The position numbers and the translations under genes were made by a program. A stretch of DNA of 64,000 bases, taken from NCBI RefSeq assembly GCF_001640805.2, contig NC_066850.1, positions 7,655,631 through 7,719,630 of the forward strand. The letters run 5' to 3'. Below, piece after piece: positions 63,055 through 64,000 of this stretch. The notes beneath the pieces were generated by a model. The model saw only the letters and a list, made by a program, of their open reading frames with translations. It made no database searches and was not told the DNA's origin. How positions within the stretch are numbered: the stretch's first letter is position 1; the number at the start of each line of letters is the position of its first letter. Source of the stretch: Lates calcarifer (Eukaryota; Chordata; Actinopteri; Centropomidae).

Positions 63055-64000
63055 AAGTATAGTAAGACATACAAAATGGCCAAAAATGTCACAGTATAGT
63101 AAGGGGTCAAAAATGGTCAAAAAATGTCATAGTATAGTAAGGCATGAAAAATGGTCAAAAAATGTCATAGTATAGTATGTTGTGAAAAATGGTCAAAAAA
63201 TGTCATAGTATAGTAAGGGGTCAAAAATGGTCAAAAAATGTCATAGTATAGTATGGCATGAAAAATGGTCAAAAAATGTCATAGTATAGTAAGGGGTCAA
63301 AAACCACCAAAAAATGTCATAGTATAGTATGGCATGAAAAATGGTCAAAAAATGGCATAGTATAGTAAGGGGTCAAAAAATGGTCAAAAAAATGTCATAG
63401 TATAGTATGGCATGAAAAATGGTCAAAAAATGTCATAGTATAGTAAGGGGTCAAAAACCACCAAATATGTCATAGTATAGTAAGGGGTCAAAAACCACCA
63501 AAAAAATGTCATAGTATAGTAAGGGGTCAAAAACCACCAAAAAATGTCATAGTATAGTAAGGGGTCAAAAACCACCAAAAAATGTCATAGTATAGTAAGG
63601 GGTCAAAAATGGTCAAAAAATGTCATAGTATAGTATGGCATGAAAAATGGTCAAAAAATGTCATAGTATAGTATGTTGTGAAAAATGGTCAAAAAATGTC
63701 ATAGTATAGTAAGGGGTCAAAAAATGGTCAAAAATGTCATAAAGTAATGATGAAAAATGTCAATAGTATAGTATAGTATGGCATGAAAAATGGTCAAAAA
63801 ATGTCATAGTATAGTATGGCATGAAAAATGGTCCAAAAAATGTCATAGTATAGTAAGGGGTCAAAAATGGTCAAAAAATGTCATAGTATAGTATGGCATG
63901 AAAAATGGTCAAAAAATGTCATAGTATAGTATAAAATGGTCAAAAATGTCATAGTATGTAAGGGGTCAAAAATGGTCAAAAATGTCATAGTATAGTAAGG
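63055..64000. repeat. 38-bp satellite array, continues beyond window
   Basis: About 24 tandem units of 38 bp sharing GTCATAGTATAGTA. Three variants differ in the second half: GGGGTCAAAAATGGTCAAAA (A), TGGCATGAAAAATGGTCAAA or TGTTGTGAAAAATGGTC (B), and GGGGTCAAAAACCACCAAAA (C). A and B alternate in places, giving a 76-bp higher-order period. C units cluster at about 63,440-63,590. It has no CRISPR-like unique spacers and no coding frame. The array runs off the right edge. Confidence 0.95.

Noticed and set aside
63055..64000. CRISPR-like repeat array
   Set aside because: Units abut without unique spacers and the genome is a vertebrate. It is a satellite.
55015..64000. miR-129 hairpin expected downstream of SND1 by mammalian synteny
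   Set aside because: I looked for the mature-sequence pattern on both strands by eye and did not see it. It may lie beyond the window.

Overview
The window comes from a vertebrate genome, most likely a ray-finned (teleost) fish. I infer this from long introns full of (CA)n/(GT)n microsatellites, fish-type dispersed repeats, and seven spliced exons whose translation I recognise as the C-terminal 254 residues of SND1 (Tudor-SN, p100), a 910-residue protein in human. No bacterial or viral gene organisation is present. Most long open frames are chance products of low-complexity DNA. I worked by eye, without alignment or database search.

Layout. Positions 1-55,014 are the 3' half of snd1 on the + strand. 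An incomplete intron fills 1-16,786. Seven coding exons follow at 16,787-16,928, 31,028-31,152, 33,256-33,325, 35,725-35,838, 39,650-39,853, 52,604-52,648 and 54,949-55,014. All are bounded by AG/GT and compatible in phase, with one exception: the second carries an extra base (a G near 31,135). As written, that base shifts the frame and gives TGA at 31,141, directly before the first aromatic-cage residue of the Tudor domain. Every downstream exon remains intact, so a sequence or assembly error is the likeliest cause. The exons encode the N-terminal part of the fifth nuclease-like domain, the Tudor domain inserted in it, and the rest of that domain to the C-terminus. The 3' UTR runs to about 55,975, with ATTAAA and AATAAA signals at 55,941 and 55,956.

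The introns hold microsatellites, a non-LTR reverse-transcriptase remnant (8,903-9,046), a LINE/SINE-like dispersed repeat (about 20,360-20,850), a hairpin element resembling a MITE (28,792-28,900), and AT-rich stretches with clustered homeodomain or POU-like motifs that could be regulatory. I found no nested protein gene. LRRC4, which sits inside an SND1 intron in mammals, is not in this part.

Downstream of snd1 (56-64 kb) the character changes. There is a tRNA-like SINE in tandem partial copies (56,540-56,830), then a CpG-rich promoter-like segment with a candidate non-coding first exon ending in a good splice donor at 57,873/57,874. Next come a decayed hAT/ZBED-type transposase fragment on the - strand (58,329-58,709) and a dispersed fish repeat (59,101-59,410). 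From 60,025 to about 62,750 lie four tandem copies of a cassette of up to about 600 bp. Each has an intron-like polypyrimidine tract and AG, an exon-like block built mostly of a 21-bp minisatellite (7-residue repeat), and a GTAATT donor-like end. From about 63,055 to the window end there is a 38-bp satellite with three interleaved variants. Degenerate copies of the satellite also lie between the cassettes. This cassette/satellite complex is the least explained part of the window and the best candidate for something undescribed.
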